Of a stretch of 64,000 nt of DNA, positions 1 to 7,909 are shown piece after piece. The notes under the pieces were generated by a model. That model did not search any database and was not told where the DNA came from. It worked only from the letters and a program-made list of their open reading frames with translations. Origin of the DNA: Colimorpha_A sp900556615 (lineage in GTDB: Bacteria > Bacillota > Clostridia > Oscillospirales > CAG-272); NCBI GenBank assembly GCA_963598415.1, contig CAVBUH010000007.1, forward strand, positions 1 to 64,000, in the 5' to 3' direction. The translations under genes and the position numbers were made by a program. Every line of letters starts with the position of its first letter. The stretch's first letter is position 1.

Positions 1-76
1 GCGTTTCTTTCTTTATAGAAAGAAATGCGGAAACCGTTCCCACTCTTTCAAGAGTAAAATAAATTGTTATTTATAT
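1..76. repeat. R4 repeat, right end only (cut by window edge)
   Basis: The first 33 bases are identical to 25312-25344 in the complete R4 copy at 24903-25385. They are followed by the same terminal inverted repeat (CTCTTTCAAGAGTAA, then an AT-rich tail). Only the outer end lies in the window, so the length of this copy is unknown. Confidence 0.75.
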
Positions 77-164
77 AATTATCACTTTATCATTATACAG
101 TAATTTTTCATATCAGTCGTCCCCTTGTTTTCCCATATAATTCCCGATTCAATATTATGATTAT

Positions 165-203
165 AAATAATATAAAAGGGTATCGGAATTTTTCCGATAC
201 CCT
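165..203 (-). terminator. Rho-independent terminator of rny
   Basis: A 12-bp perfect stem (177-188 pairs with 192-203, AGGGTATCGGAA and its complement) has a 3-nt loop. Read on the minus strand it is followed by TTTTATATTAT. It lies 125 bases beyond the rny stop codon, and no other minus-strand gene is in between. Confidence 0.8.
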
Positions 204-327
204 CCGCTTATAGACAGATGATATAATAAATATATAAAGTATATAAAGCGGCAGGGCCGCCGGATTTCGAATCAGCTCTATATTAATATCTATTTACAAC
301 ATTTACAACTGCTTCAAAGCAAGAAAA

Positions 328-1875
328 TTATTTAGCGTAGTCAACAGCGCGACTTTCTCGTATAAGATTGATTTTTATTTGTCCCGGATACTCCAGGCTT
401 GATTCAATTTTCTTTACAATTTCGCGGGCGGTAAGGATCATTTGATCATCATTGACTTCTTCAGGCTTAACCATCACGCGTATTTCGCGTCCTGCCTGTA
501 TGGCAAAGGATTTTTCAACTCCGGGGAAGGAGTTTGCAATTTCTTCAAGTTTTTGGAGCCGTTTCAGATAATTTTCAAGATCTTCCTGTCTTGCGCCGGG
601 TCTTGCTGCGGAAATCGCATCAGCCGCTTGAATAATCATGGCAACGACGGTTTGGGGTTCTACATCGTTATGATGAGCTTCGATAGCGTGGATAACATCC
701 CTATTTTCCTTGTACTTTCTCGCGATATCAATACCGATTTGAACGTGAGAGCCTTCGACCTCCTGTGTCATGGCCTTACCGATATCATGGAGAAGTCCGG
801 CACGTTTTGCCAAGACGCTGTCAGCACCGATTTCATCTGCGATCATTCCGGCAATATGTGCAACTTCAATTGAATGATCAAGTACATTTTGACCGTAGCT
901 TGTACGGTAACGAAGTCTACCGAGAAGCTTTACAAGCTCAGGATTGAGTCCGTGGACCCCGGTTTCAAAGGTAGCTCTTTCTCCCGATTGTTTTATGACG
1001 TTTTCAACCTCTTTGCGGGCTTTTTCAACGGTTTCTTCTATTCGGGTAGGATGAATGCGTCCGTCTGAAATCAGTTTTTCGAGAGCGAGACGCGCGGTTT
1101 CGCGTCTTACGGGATCAAAGCAGGAGACGGTTATTGCTTCCGGCGTATCGTCAATAATCAGATCGACTCCGGTCATGGTTTCGATAGTACGGATGTTTCT
1201 TCCTTCACGACCGATTATTCTTCCTTTCATATCGTCGCTCGGAAGAGCAACAACCGAAACGGTAGCTTCGGAAACATGTTCGGAAGCGCAACGCTGAATA
1301 GCAAGCGAAATAATGTTGCGGGCTTTTCTGTCGGCGTCTTCTTTTAGCCGGGATTCGATTTCCACAATCTTCATCGCGGCTTCATGCTTCGCGTCATCTT
1401 CAATGATTCGGATAAGCTCTGCTTTTGCTTCGTCTTTTGAAAGTCCGGCAACCGTTTCAAGCTTTTCAATCTGCTGCTGTTTTATCTGTTCGGTTTGTTC
1501 AATCAGATCAGATTGCTCTTTGATTTTGCGATTGAGCGTTTCTTCCTTGCGCTCATAGCTTTCAATCTTTTTTTCAAGTGCCTCTTCTCTTGAAACAGCG
1601 CGTCTTTCGAGCCTTGTTACCTCGTTTCTGCGTTCTTTGATTTCTTTTTCGGACTCGGTTTTATCTTTGAGAATTTTCTCTTTTGCTTCAATAAGAGCCT
1701 CTTTTTTCAGAGTTTCGGCGGTTTTTTCACCTTCTTCAATGATTTTTTGAGCCTGCTGTTCAGCCGAACCGATTTTTGCCTCAGAAATTTTCTTTCTTAT
1801 GAAAAAGCCAATGATACTTCCGACAGCAAGTCCGGCGATAAGCGCGATTGCGATGAACAATATTTTTTCTCCCAT
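328..1875 (-). CDS. rny: Ribonuclease Y
   Basis: Membrane-anchored endoribonuclease that starts mRNA decay in Firmicutes. The 515-residue product has the full family layout. An N-terminal membrane helix (about 5-25) is followed by a long charged coiled coil (about 30-190). A KH RNA-binding domain has GRIIGREGRNIR near 218-229. An HD phosphohydrolase domain has HSIEVAH near 334-340 and the HD pair in LLHDIGK at 361-367. Length matches B. subtilis RNase Y (about 520). The start has AAGGAGGTG just upstream on the minus strand. It stands alone, with a strong terminator downstream at 165-203. Nothing looks damaged. Confidence 0.97.
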   Translation of the reverse strand: MGEKILFIAIALIAGLAVGSIIGFFIRKKISEAKIGSAEQQAQKIIEEGEKTAETLKKEALIEAKEKILKDKTESEKEIKERRNEVTRLERRAVSREEALEKKIESYERKEETLNRKIKEQSDLIEQTEQIKQQQIEKLETVAGLSKDEAKAELIRIIEDDAKHEAAMKIVEIESRLKEDADRKARNIISLAIQRCASEHVSEATVSVVALPSDDMKGRIIGREGRNIRTIETMTGVDLIIDDTPEAITVSCFDPVRRETARLALEKLISDGRIHPTRIEETVEKARKEVENVIKQSGERATFETGVHGLNPELVKLLGRLRYRTSYGQNVLDHSIEVAHIAGMIADEIGADSVLAKRAGLLHDIGKAMTQEVEGSHVQIGIDIARKYKENRDVIHAIEAHHNDVEPQTVVAMIIQAADAISAARPGARQEDLENYLKRLQKLEEIANSFPGVEKSFAIQAGREIRVMVKPEEVNDDQMILTAREIVKKIESSLEYPGQIKINLIRESRAVDYAK

Positions 1876-2122
1876 AATACACCTCCTTAATTTTTCATAT
1901 TTATGCGGTTTATCACAACTGCATATAATATTATTCTAATAAATTTTTATTATATTGTCAATAGTTTCGGAAAATTTGAGTGAAGAAACGGTGAAAATTT
2001 ACTTTTATATTTTCTTTATAAAAACTCCGAAGAAAACTTTTCTGCAAAAAGATAAAAACAAATATGAAGGGTATCTCTAAAAATCATGTAAATTTTTATA
2101 GTTTAAGCAAAATAATAAAATC

Positions 2123-2164
2123 GTTGTAAAAACAACATACAATAGGAAAAAACAGTGATATACT
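2123..2164 (+). promoter_or_regulatory. Palindromic operator and -10 box of the rubredoxin gene
   Basis: The perfect inverted repeat GTTGTAAAAACAAC lies at 2123-2136 and a TATACT -10 box at 2159-2164. No good -35 box is present. The palindrome centre sits about 41 bases before the predicted start of transcription, the usual place for a class II activator of the CRP/FNR family. The same 14-mer, at the same spacing, precedes the flavodiiron gene (43328-43341). The identity of the regulator is inferred, not seen. Confidence 0.6.
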
Positions 2165-2195
2165 TAAAAAAATAATAAAACGGAGGATTGAAAAA

Positions 2196-2354
2196 ATGAA
2201 ATATGTTTGTGATGTTTGCGGCTGGGAGTACGATGAAGAAACGGGATCTCCTGAAAACGGAATAGAACCGGGAACTAAATTTGCTGATTTACCGGAAGAT
2301 TTTGAGTGTCCTTTGTGCGGGGTAGGAAAGGATCAGTTTTCGGAAGCGGAATAA
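2196..2354 (+). CDS. Rubredoxin
   Basis: A 52-residue one-iron electron carrier of the cytoplasm. It has the two knuckles of the family, CDVCG at residues 5-9 and CPLCG at 38-42, which give the four cysteine ligands of Fe. The conserved YDEETG and LPEDFECPLC stretches are also present. Length is typical (52-54). An AAACGGAGG ribosome site lies 9 bases before the ATG. It is transcribed alone and ends at a strong terminator. Its likely partner is the flavodiiron fusion at 41423-43255, whose promoter carries the same palindrome, so a role in oxygen, peroxide or NO reduction is probable. Confidence 0.96.
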   Translation: MKYVCDVCGWEYDEETGSPENGIEPGTKFADLPEDFECPLCGVGKDQFSEAE

Positions 2355-2400
2355 GCTGTATTAACAAGCTCGTATCTATAAAATAAATATAAAATGAAAA

Positions 2401-2447
2401 GCAAACTGTTCACTGTCTTTTTAAAGTCGGAACAGTTTGCTTTTTTT
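2401..2447 (+). terminator. Rho-independent terminator of the rubredoxin gene
   Basis: An 11-bp perfect stem (GCAAACTGTTC at 2401-2411 pairs with 2430-2440) is followed by seven T residues at 2441-2447. Confidence 0.92.
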
Positions 2448-2823
2448 GTATAAAAAATCCCAGTGAAGAAGAAAAATTTTTCTCGAAAAACGCGGAAACG
2501 GTTAAAAAGACTTTTTCTTTTGAATAAGCCGTCGTCGCGGTTCAGCCGATAGTTGCGGCTGAGAAATTTTATAGTACGGTATCTTATATTAAAGGGCTTA
2601 TAATAGCTGTTTCTATAAAGAAATATAAACGAAATTTTCTTTTTTAAAAATAAGAATACGAAATTTAACCAATTTGATTATTAAGATGTCTTTTAAAAGG
2701 TATTTACAAACAGAAATCAATAGGTTATAATTTCAATAGATATATTAAACAAACCGATTTGAAAAAAAGAGAGTTTTAAAAAGAAAACGATTGTTATCAA
2801 TACGAAATAGAACAAAGTAATTT
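2448..2823. other. AT-rich gap without a gene
   Basis: There is no credible reading frame and no repeat copy. A small hairpin (CAGCCGATAGTTGCGGCTG, near 2542-2560) is the only structure seen. The minus-strand AraC gene ends into this gap without a clear terminator. Confidence 0.5.
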
Positions 2824-3729
2824 TTAATTTTTCACCCTTAAAAAATGTCGGTATTTATCCGGCGTAACTCCGTAAAACTTTTTAAAGGCAGAGTAAAAAG
2901 TATTGATGGAATTATAGCCAACCGTTTTCGAAATTTCCGAAATTGAATCGTTCGTTTGCTGTAAAAGCTTTTCGGCAGTGGTCATTCTGAGCAAGGTTCT
3001 TCTTTGCAAAAAGGTCTGTCCATATTGATTGAGTATATAACGGTTTATTTGACGGGGACTTATAAAGAATAACCGGGACATGGATTCCGGCGTTATGTCC
3101 TTCATGTATTCGTAATTGAGCATGTCATTGACTTGATACAGCGTTTCAAAGGATACGCCGTAAGGAGAATAAGGCTTTCTTTCTTCCGCCCGTGTGATAT
3201 GTATAGAATGATTCTGATCGTTTTTTTCTTTCAATATAGCGAGAATGCTGTATAGTATCTGTATAAAAACGGCAGAAACAAATCCGTTGGATATCAGATC
3301 TCCGGGAAAACGAAAATTTCGTAGTTGCAAAAAAAGCTCGTTTAATCCTTCATCAGGTCCGCCTATGGCAATATCCGTCGAAAAAAGCTGTTTAAAAAGT
3401 GAGCAAATATCGCTTTTCGGTATCTTTTTTTGATTTTCTTCATAGTAAAATCCAATGCTGATCAGATAATCTTCTTTTTCAAAGGCAGTGGAATGATCCC
3501 GATACGGGGGGATTACGGCAAAGGAATTTTTATCAAGCGTAATTTCTTTATCGTGAAGAATAATTTTATTATTTGAGCTCAGGGAATATAAAATTTCGTA
3601 ATAGACATGACAGTGCAGCACCTTTTCCCATCGCTCGTTATATTTCTGGACAAAGCTTTCTTCATGGAGAATGAAATGCAGATCGGCATTTTCCACCGAT
3701 ATCGAAAATATTTCGTTTCCGGAATCCAT
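2824..3729 (-). CDS. AraC-family transcriptional regulator, likely controlling the sialic-acid operon
   Basis: A 301-residue regulator. The N-terminal half is a cupin-like effector domain (residues about 15-110: HVYYEILYSLS, then FAVIPPYRDHS). The C-terminal 100 residues hold the two helix-turn-helix motifs of AraC proteins, including DSISEISKTVGYNSINTFY, FKKFYGVTPDKYR and the family's GV-P-Y ending. It is transcribed away from the sialic-acid operon that begins at 4066, with one R1 repeat in the shared intergenic region. This divergent layout suggests local control by a sialic-acid or ManNAc signal, which is inference. Length is normal for the family. Confidence 0.9.
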   Translation of the reverse strand: MDSGNEIFSISVENADLHFILHEESFVQKYNERWEKVLHCHVYYEILYSLSSNNKIILHDKEITLDKNSFAVIPPYRDHSTAFEKEDYLISIGFYYEENQKKIPKSDICSLFKQLFSTDIAIGGPDEGLNELFLQLRNFRFPGDLISNGFVSAVFIQILYSILAILKEKNDQNHSIHITRAEERKPYSPYGVSFETLYQVNDMLNYEYMKDITPESMSRLFFISPRQINRYILNQYGQTFLQRRTLLRMTTAEKLLQQTNDSISEISKTVGYNSINTFYSAFKKFYGVTPDKYRHFLRVKN

Positions 3730-3876
3730 TTTGCTTTACCGCCTCCTGCATGGGATATATTTCTGTCTTTTCTTTCCTTAATTATAGCACGGAAGAAATG
3801 ATGTTGTCAAGAAAAGCAAAAGGAGAGGGATCGGTGATTTTCGGAAATGACGGTTCATTTACAGCCGATTTCAAAG

Positions 3877-4047
3877 TTGAGGCAATACCGCACAATGATT
3901 GTTGTGCCGTTGCGCCGCCGGATTTTTTGTAAGACAATACCAATTGAGGAGGCAAGAGTACGCTCCTCTGCCGACGGAATTTGTGAAGTATGATGGAAAA
4001 GATGCAAGCAAATGCGCAACAAAGGCGTAGCCGTGCTATTGTCTTAA
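3877..4047 (+). repeat. R1 palindromic repeat, copy 1
   Basis: Begins GGCAATACCGC inside TTGAGG and ends TATTGTCTTAA. It contains the small hairpin GCACAATGATTGTTGTGC and the central AGGAGGC...CTCCTCTGCC block of the family. It lies in the promoter region between the AraC gene and the SDR gene, ending 10 bases before the SDR ribosome site region. Confidence 0.85.
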
Positions 4048-4065
4048 GATAAGGAGAAAAGAAGA

Positions 4066-4857
4066 ATGATGTATGAACTTAAAAATAAGGTAGCTCTTTT
4101 GACGGGAGCAACGGAATGGTTGGGAAGAGACATGGCGGAGGCACTCGCGGAAAACGGAGCGTCAGTCATAATAACGAGTAGAAAGCTTGAAAAGGCAAAA
4201 GAAGCGGCAAGAGAAATATCGGATAAACTCGGTGTTTCCGCGCTGGGGCTTGCGCTTGATGTGACAGATCCGAAAAGCGTTGAGGCGGCTACCGAAGCAG
4301 CGTTTTCTTGGCAGGGGCACATTGATATTTTAGTTAATAATTCGGGAGGAGGAAGCGGTAAAAGCGAAGGAAATCTCTTCGAGCGAAGCTATGAGGCTAT
4401 CGACGGAATGATTAAAACAAATCTGACCGGAACAATTTATATGTGCAAGGCAGTAGGAAGATATATGAAGGAACAGAAAAGCGGAAAAATCATAAATATC
4501 GGATCTATTGCCGGTCTTGTCGGCAGGGACAGGAGGATGTACAGTACTGCCGGTAAGACGGAGCAGCCGGTGGATTATGCGGCGGCTAAGGGCGGGGTGA
4601 TTGCTTTCACAAGAGATCTCGCGGCGGTTATGGCGCCGTATCATATCAATGTCAATTGTATTTCCCCCGGAGGCTTTGATAAAGGCGATTTACCGGAGAA
4701 ATTTACAGAGCTTTATTCGGAACGGACGCCCTTAGGAAAGATGGGAAGCTTCGGAAAAGATATAAAGGGTGCGGTGCTGTTTCTCGGAAGCGCTGCTTCT
4801 GACTATGTGACAGGTCATAATCTTGTAGTTGACGGAGGTTTTTCAATATGGCAGTGA
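4066..4857 (+). CDS. SDR-family NAD(P)-dependent oxidoreductase, first gene of the sialic-acid operon
   Basis: Short-chain dehydrogenase/reductase of 263 residues, similar in layout to gluconate 5-dehydrogenase and 3-oxoacyl reductase-type enzymes. The catalytic residues are visible: Asn in NLTG, Ser in NIGSIAG, Tyr and Lys in DYAAAK. The NNSG motif follows strand 4. The cofactor loop is unusual: TGATEWLG has Trp where the TGxxxGxG motif has its second Gly. AAGGAG precedes ATG-ATG, so the start may be 4066 or 4069. The next gene overlaps it by 10 bases, so the two are translationally coupled. The substrate is unknown. Its place with a sialic-acid lyase suggests redox work on sialic acid or a derivative. 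Confidence 0.88.
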   Translation: MMYELKNKVALLTGATEWLGRDMAEALAENGASVIITSRKLEKAKEAAREISDKLGVSALGLALDVTDPKSVEAATEAAFSWQGHIDILVNNSGGGSGKSEGNLFERSYEAIDGMIKTNLTGTIYMCKAVGRYMKEQKSGKIINIGSIAGLVGRDRRMYSTAGKTEQPVDYAAAKGGVIAFTRDLAAVMAPYHINVNCISPGGFDKGDLPEKFTELYSERTPLGKMGSFGKDIKGAVLFLGSAASDYVTGHNLVVDGGFSIWQ

Positions 4858-5828
4858 TGAACCGAAAAGTGTTAATTGTCGGCTGCGGATCTATCGGAAA
4901 GCGTCACGCCGAATGTCTCCGGGATATAGGAATCAAAAGCTTAGTTTTTTTTGATACCGATTATGAGAAAAGCGAAAAGCTTGCCGCTTTATACGGAGGG
5001 AGTACGGTCGGGAGCTATGAGGAAGGACTGAACACCGACGCGGACGCCGTTTATATTCTTTCTCCTACCGGGCTTCATATTGAGCAGGCAATTGAAGCGG
5101 TAAAAAGCGGAAAGCACGTATTCATGGAAAAGCCGATTTCCGATTCTCTTGACGGAACAGATGAGCTTGAGAGACTTGCAAAAGAAAAAGGAGTTATTGT
5201 GGAAATCGGATTTTGCTTCCGCTTTCATGAAGGAGTAAAAAAGCTGATCCGATTAATAAAAAAAGGTGATATAGGAAAAATTGTTTCAATACGCGCTGTG
5301 ATGGGAGAACATTTTCCCGATGTGCGTCCCGATTATCTTTCTACATATTATGTAAAGCATTCCGGGGCGTTTGAGCTGGTGCATGATTTGGATCTTGCCA
5401 TTTATATAGCGGAGGAAGAACCTGTCGAATGTTCGGGAATATACGGATCGTACAGCGGACTTGGCTTTGAATCTCCGGATATGGCGGAAATGCTTGTAAG
5501 ATTTCCGAGCTGCGCAGCAAATGTTCATCTTGATTTTTTCCAGTCTCCGAGGACGCGGATAATGACGGTAATCGGAACGGAAGGACAGTTGATTCTTGAG
5601 TTTTCCTCATGGGATCAATATATTCTTAAATGCTATACGAGAGAAAAGAAAGCTTGGTCTGAATATATTGAAAAAACCGAAAGGAATGATATGTTCAGAG
5701 CCGAATCGGAGAATTTTTTTGCGGCAATGGAAGGAAAAGAAAAGAATCTCTGCCCGATATCCGAGGCGATTAAGTCTCTTATTGTTGTAAAAGCAGTACA
5801 AAAAAATAAAAATATGGAAAAGGTATAA
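4848..5828 (+). CDS. Gfo/Idh/MocA-family oxidoreductase
   Basis: A 326-residue NAD(P)-dependent sugar oxidoreductase. The N-terminal Rossmann domain begins VLIVGCGSIGKRHAE, and the EKP cofactor motif is present in HVFMEKPISDS (near 92-102). The C-terminal domain contains GAFELVHDLD, the usual site of catalytic His and Asp. GGAGG lies 9 bases before the 4848 ATG, which favours that start over the ATG at 4857. It lies between the SDR and the N-acetylneuraminate lyase. In Ruminococcus gnavus a Gfo/Idh enzyme (NanOx) converts 2,7-anhydro-Neu5Ac to Neu5Ac. A similar job here is plausible but unproven, because the motif-level view cannot separate subfamilies. Confidence 0.88.
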   Translation: MAVMNRKVLIVGCGSIGKRHAECLRDIGIKSLVFFDTDYEKSEKLAALYGGSTVGSYEEGLNTDADAVYILSPTGLHIEQAIEAVKSGKHVFMEKPISDSLDGTDELERLAKEKGVIVEIGFCFRFHEGVKKLIRLIKKGDIGKIVSIRAVMGEHFPDVRPDYLSTYYVKHSGAFELVHDLDLAIYIAEEEPVECSGIYGSYSGLGFESPDMAEMLVRFPSCAANVHLDFFQSPRTRIMTVIGTEGQLILEFSSWDQYILKCYTREKKAWSEYIEKTERNDMFRAESENFFAAMEGKEKNLCPISEAIKSLIVVKAVQKNKNMEKV

Positions 5829-5836
5829 AAAATATT

Positions 5837-6715
5837 ATGTTTAAATCATTCAGAGGAATATTTCCCGCATTGCTCACTCCTTTTGATCATAACGGAAGAG
5901 TGAATAAAAAAGTACTAGCAGAGCTTATTGAATACAACATACAGAAGGGAGTTTTCGGTTTCTATGTCGGCGGAAGCACGGCGGAAGCGTTTTTACTTAC
6001 CGATGAGGAAAGAAACACCGTATATGAGACGGCGGCGGAGGCGGTTAACGGAAGAGCAACGTTGATTGCTCATGTCGGAACCATTTCAACCGAAGCGGCT
6101 GTCAGATTCGCAGAAACAGCGAAAAAATGCGGCTATGACGCCATATCGGCAATCGCTCCTTTCTATTACAAATTCAGCTTTGAGCAGATAAAGAAGCACT
6201 ATTATACGATAGTAAACGCGGCGGAAATGCCGATGATCGTATACAATTTCCCGAATTTTTCCGGTGTAAATCTTACAGTTGAACAGGTGTCTCAGTTCTT
6301 CTGCGACGACAGGTTTATAGGAATCAAGCACACCTCAAATGATTTCTTCGCTCTTGAGCAGTTTAAAAAGAATTTTCCCCGGAAGCTGGTATACAACGGT
6401 TTTGACGAGATGTTCCTCTCCGGAATTTCCATGGGAGCGGACGGCGGAATCGGAAGCACCTATAATTTTATGGCGGAAAAGTATATATCCATTATGAAAT
6501 TGTACCATGAAGGAAAAATGACGGAGGCTCTTGCCGTACAGAATGAGGCGAACCGGATTCTTTCTGTGATGTGTAAAATCGGAATTATGGAGAGCGAAAA
6601 AGAAGTGCTTTGCCAGCTTGGTTTTGACTTCGGAAAGGCAAGAATGCCCTTTTCGGAGCTTGACGGAGAACAGAAAGCTACAATAAAAAGAGAAATTACC
6701 GACCGCCTTATATGA
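5837..6715 (+). CDS. nanA: N-acetylneuraminate lyase
   Basis: Cleaves N-acetylneuraminic acid to ManNAc and pyruvate through a Schiff base. The 292-residue protein follows E. coli NanA almost throughout: RGIFPALLTPFD, GGSTAEAF (GSTGE in E. coli), LIAHVGTIST, PFYYKFSFE, and YNFP with Tyr136. The Schiff-base Lys164 is in GIKHTSND. The E. coli equivalents are Tyr137 and Lys165. YNGFDEMFLSG and GADGGIGSTYN are also kept, which separates it from dihydrodipicolinate synthase. It starts 9 bases after the Gfo/Idh stop and is followed by a sialidase gene, in a single operon. One change is Ala for Gly in the GSTGE loop. Confidence 0.95.
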   Translation: MFKSFRGIFPALLTPFDHNGRVNKKVLAELIEYNIQKGVFGFYVGGSTAEAFLLTDEERNTVYETAAEAVNGRATLIAHVGTISTEAAVRFAETAKKCGYDAISAIAPFYYKFSFEQIKKHYYTIVNAAEMPMIVYNFPNFSGVNLTVEQVSQFFCDDRFIGIKHTSNDFFALEQFKKNFPRKLVYNGFDEMFLSGISMGADGGIGSTYNFMAEKYISIMKLYHEGKMTEALAVQNEANRILSVMCKIGIMESEKEVLCQLGFDFGKARMPFSELDGEQKATIKREITDRLI

Positions 6716-6732
6716 GAATAGGGAGAAAATGA

Positions 6733-7770
6733 ATGAGTACACCGTTTTATAAAAACAGACTTCTGTGGTCGGCTGATGAAAAATACACAAATCACAGGAT
6801 ACCGGGTATGATCGTTACCGAAAAGGGAACCCTGCTTGCCTATTGTGAAGCAAGAACCGCGGCAAACGACTGGGCGCTTATGGATATCATGCTTCAGCGT
6901 TCCGAGGACGAGGGGGAGAGCTTCGGAGAACCGATTCTTTTGGCAGAAGGAACAGACAGGCATAAAACCGTGAACAATCCCGTTATGGTACAGGATCGCA
7001 GAGGAAGAATACATTTTCTCTACTGTGAGGATTACGGTATCAACGGAGGACGGATTTTCCGAAGATACAGTGACGACGACGGCTTGACCTGGAGCGATAA
7101 AACAGATATCACAGATAATACGGTTCCGCATTTCCGCAATGCTTTTGCCTTCGGTCCCGGCCACGGAATCGTAACGGGAGACGGGACGCTTATTGTTCCC
7201 GTGTGGATGGTGCCGAAGCATAATGAGGCAAAACTGAACGCGCATATGCCGTCGGTGATCAGTACCTTCTACAGCAGGGACAACGGGGAAAGCTGGAAAA
7301 TCGGAGAATTTCTCGGCACAAATTCCGATGTAATCTGTCCGAATGAAACGGAAGCGGCGCTTACCTCGGACGGCAGAATATATTTGAGTATAAGACATCT
7401 CAGCATGCAGCGGGCAAAGGCATACAGCGATACGGGTTATTCCGGATGGACGGAATATTCTCCCGAATATGTTCTTCATGATCCGCAGTGTTTCGGTTCC
7501 GTTATTTCCTATTATGACGGGGAGAATCCTTATACGCTGCTCATCGCAAACTGTGATACGAAAATACGAAGGAGCAATGTGACGGTAAGAGGAAGCCTTG
7601 ACAACGGTCATACCTGGACGTTAAAAAGAGTGATTGATCCCGACAGAGGCGGTTATACCGAAGCCGCCTCCGATAACCGAAAAGGTATTATTTATATCTT
7701 ATATGAAAACAACTTCGGAGAGACGGTATATCTGGCAAAATGTAATTATGAGTGGCTTATAAACAACTGA
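6733..7770 (+). CDS. Cytoplasmic exo-alpha-sialidase (GH33-type, BNR repeats)
   Basis: 345 residues with the six-bladed sialidase fold. HRIPGM near residue 21 carries the first arginine of the carboxylate-binding triad. Four Asp-box repeats are seen: SEDEGESF, SDDDGLTW, SRDNGESW and SLDNGHTW. NETEAAL and SIRH hold the expected Glu and second Arg, and VTVRGS a third Arg. GGYTEAASD followed by ILYE resembles the Tyr/Glu nucleophile region. There is no signal peptide or membrane segment, so it should act inside the cell on imported oligosaccharides or sialyl conjugates. GGGAG precedes the ATG. It lies 17 bases after nanA. Related BNR hydrolases with other specificities cannot be excluded. Confidence 0.87.
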   Translation: MSTPFYKNRLLWSADEKYTNHRIPGMIVTEKGTLLAYCEARTAANDWALMDIMLQRSEDEGESFGEPILLAEGTDRHKTVNNPVMVQDRRGRIHFLYCEDYGINGGRIFRRYSDDDGLTWSDKTDITDNTVPHFRNAFAFGPGHGIVTGDGTLIVPVWMVPKHNEAKLNAHMPSVISTFYSRDNGESWKIGEFLGTNSDVICPNETEAALTSDGRIYLSIRHLSMQRAKAYSDTGYSGWTEYSPEYVLHDPQCFGSVISYYDGENPYTLLIANCDTKIRRSNVTVRGSLDNGHTWTLKRVIDPDRGGYTEAASDNRKGIIYILYENNFGETVYLAKCNYEWLINN

Positions 7771-7797
7771 AATAAAGCTCCTGTTTAAGATAAGAAA

Positions 7798-7882
7798 CCC
7801 TCTGAAATTTCCTGCACATCAAATCAGCGGCGCTTTTCTCACCGTTTGCCGCATAGGAAAGGGTCAGAGGTCTCCATAAAAT
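7798..7882 (+). other. Imperfect inverted repeat in the leader of the binding-lipoprotein gene
   Basis: ACCCTCTGA near 7798 pairs imperfectly with TCAGAGGT near 7870, enclosing about 65 bases. Three secreted-protein genes in a row (7910, 11227, 12688) have such a leader stem. This could be a leftover R2-like repeat or a weak attenuator. Confidence 0.3.
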
Positions 7883-7909
7883 TCAAACAAATAAGAAAGA
7901 GGAATGAGT

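Noticed and set aside
6460..7611. 383-codon frame opposite the sialidase gene
   Set aside because: Antisense shadow of the Asp-box sialidase; it has no ribosome site or recognisable domain.
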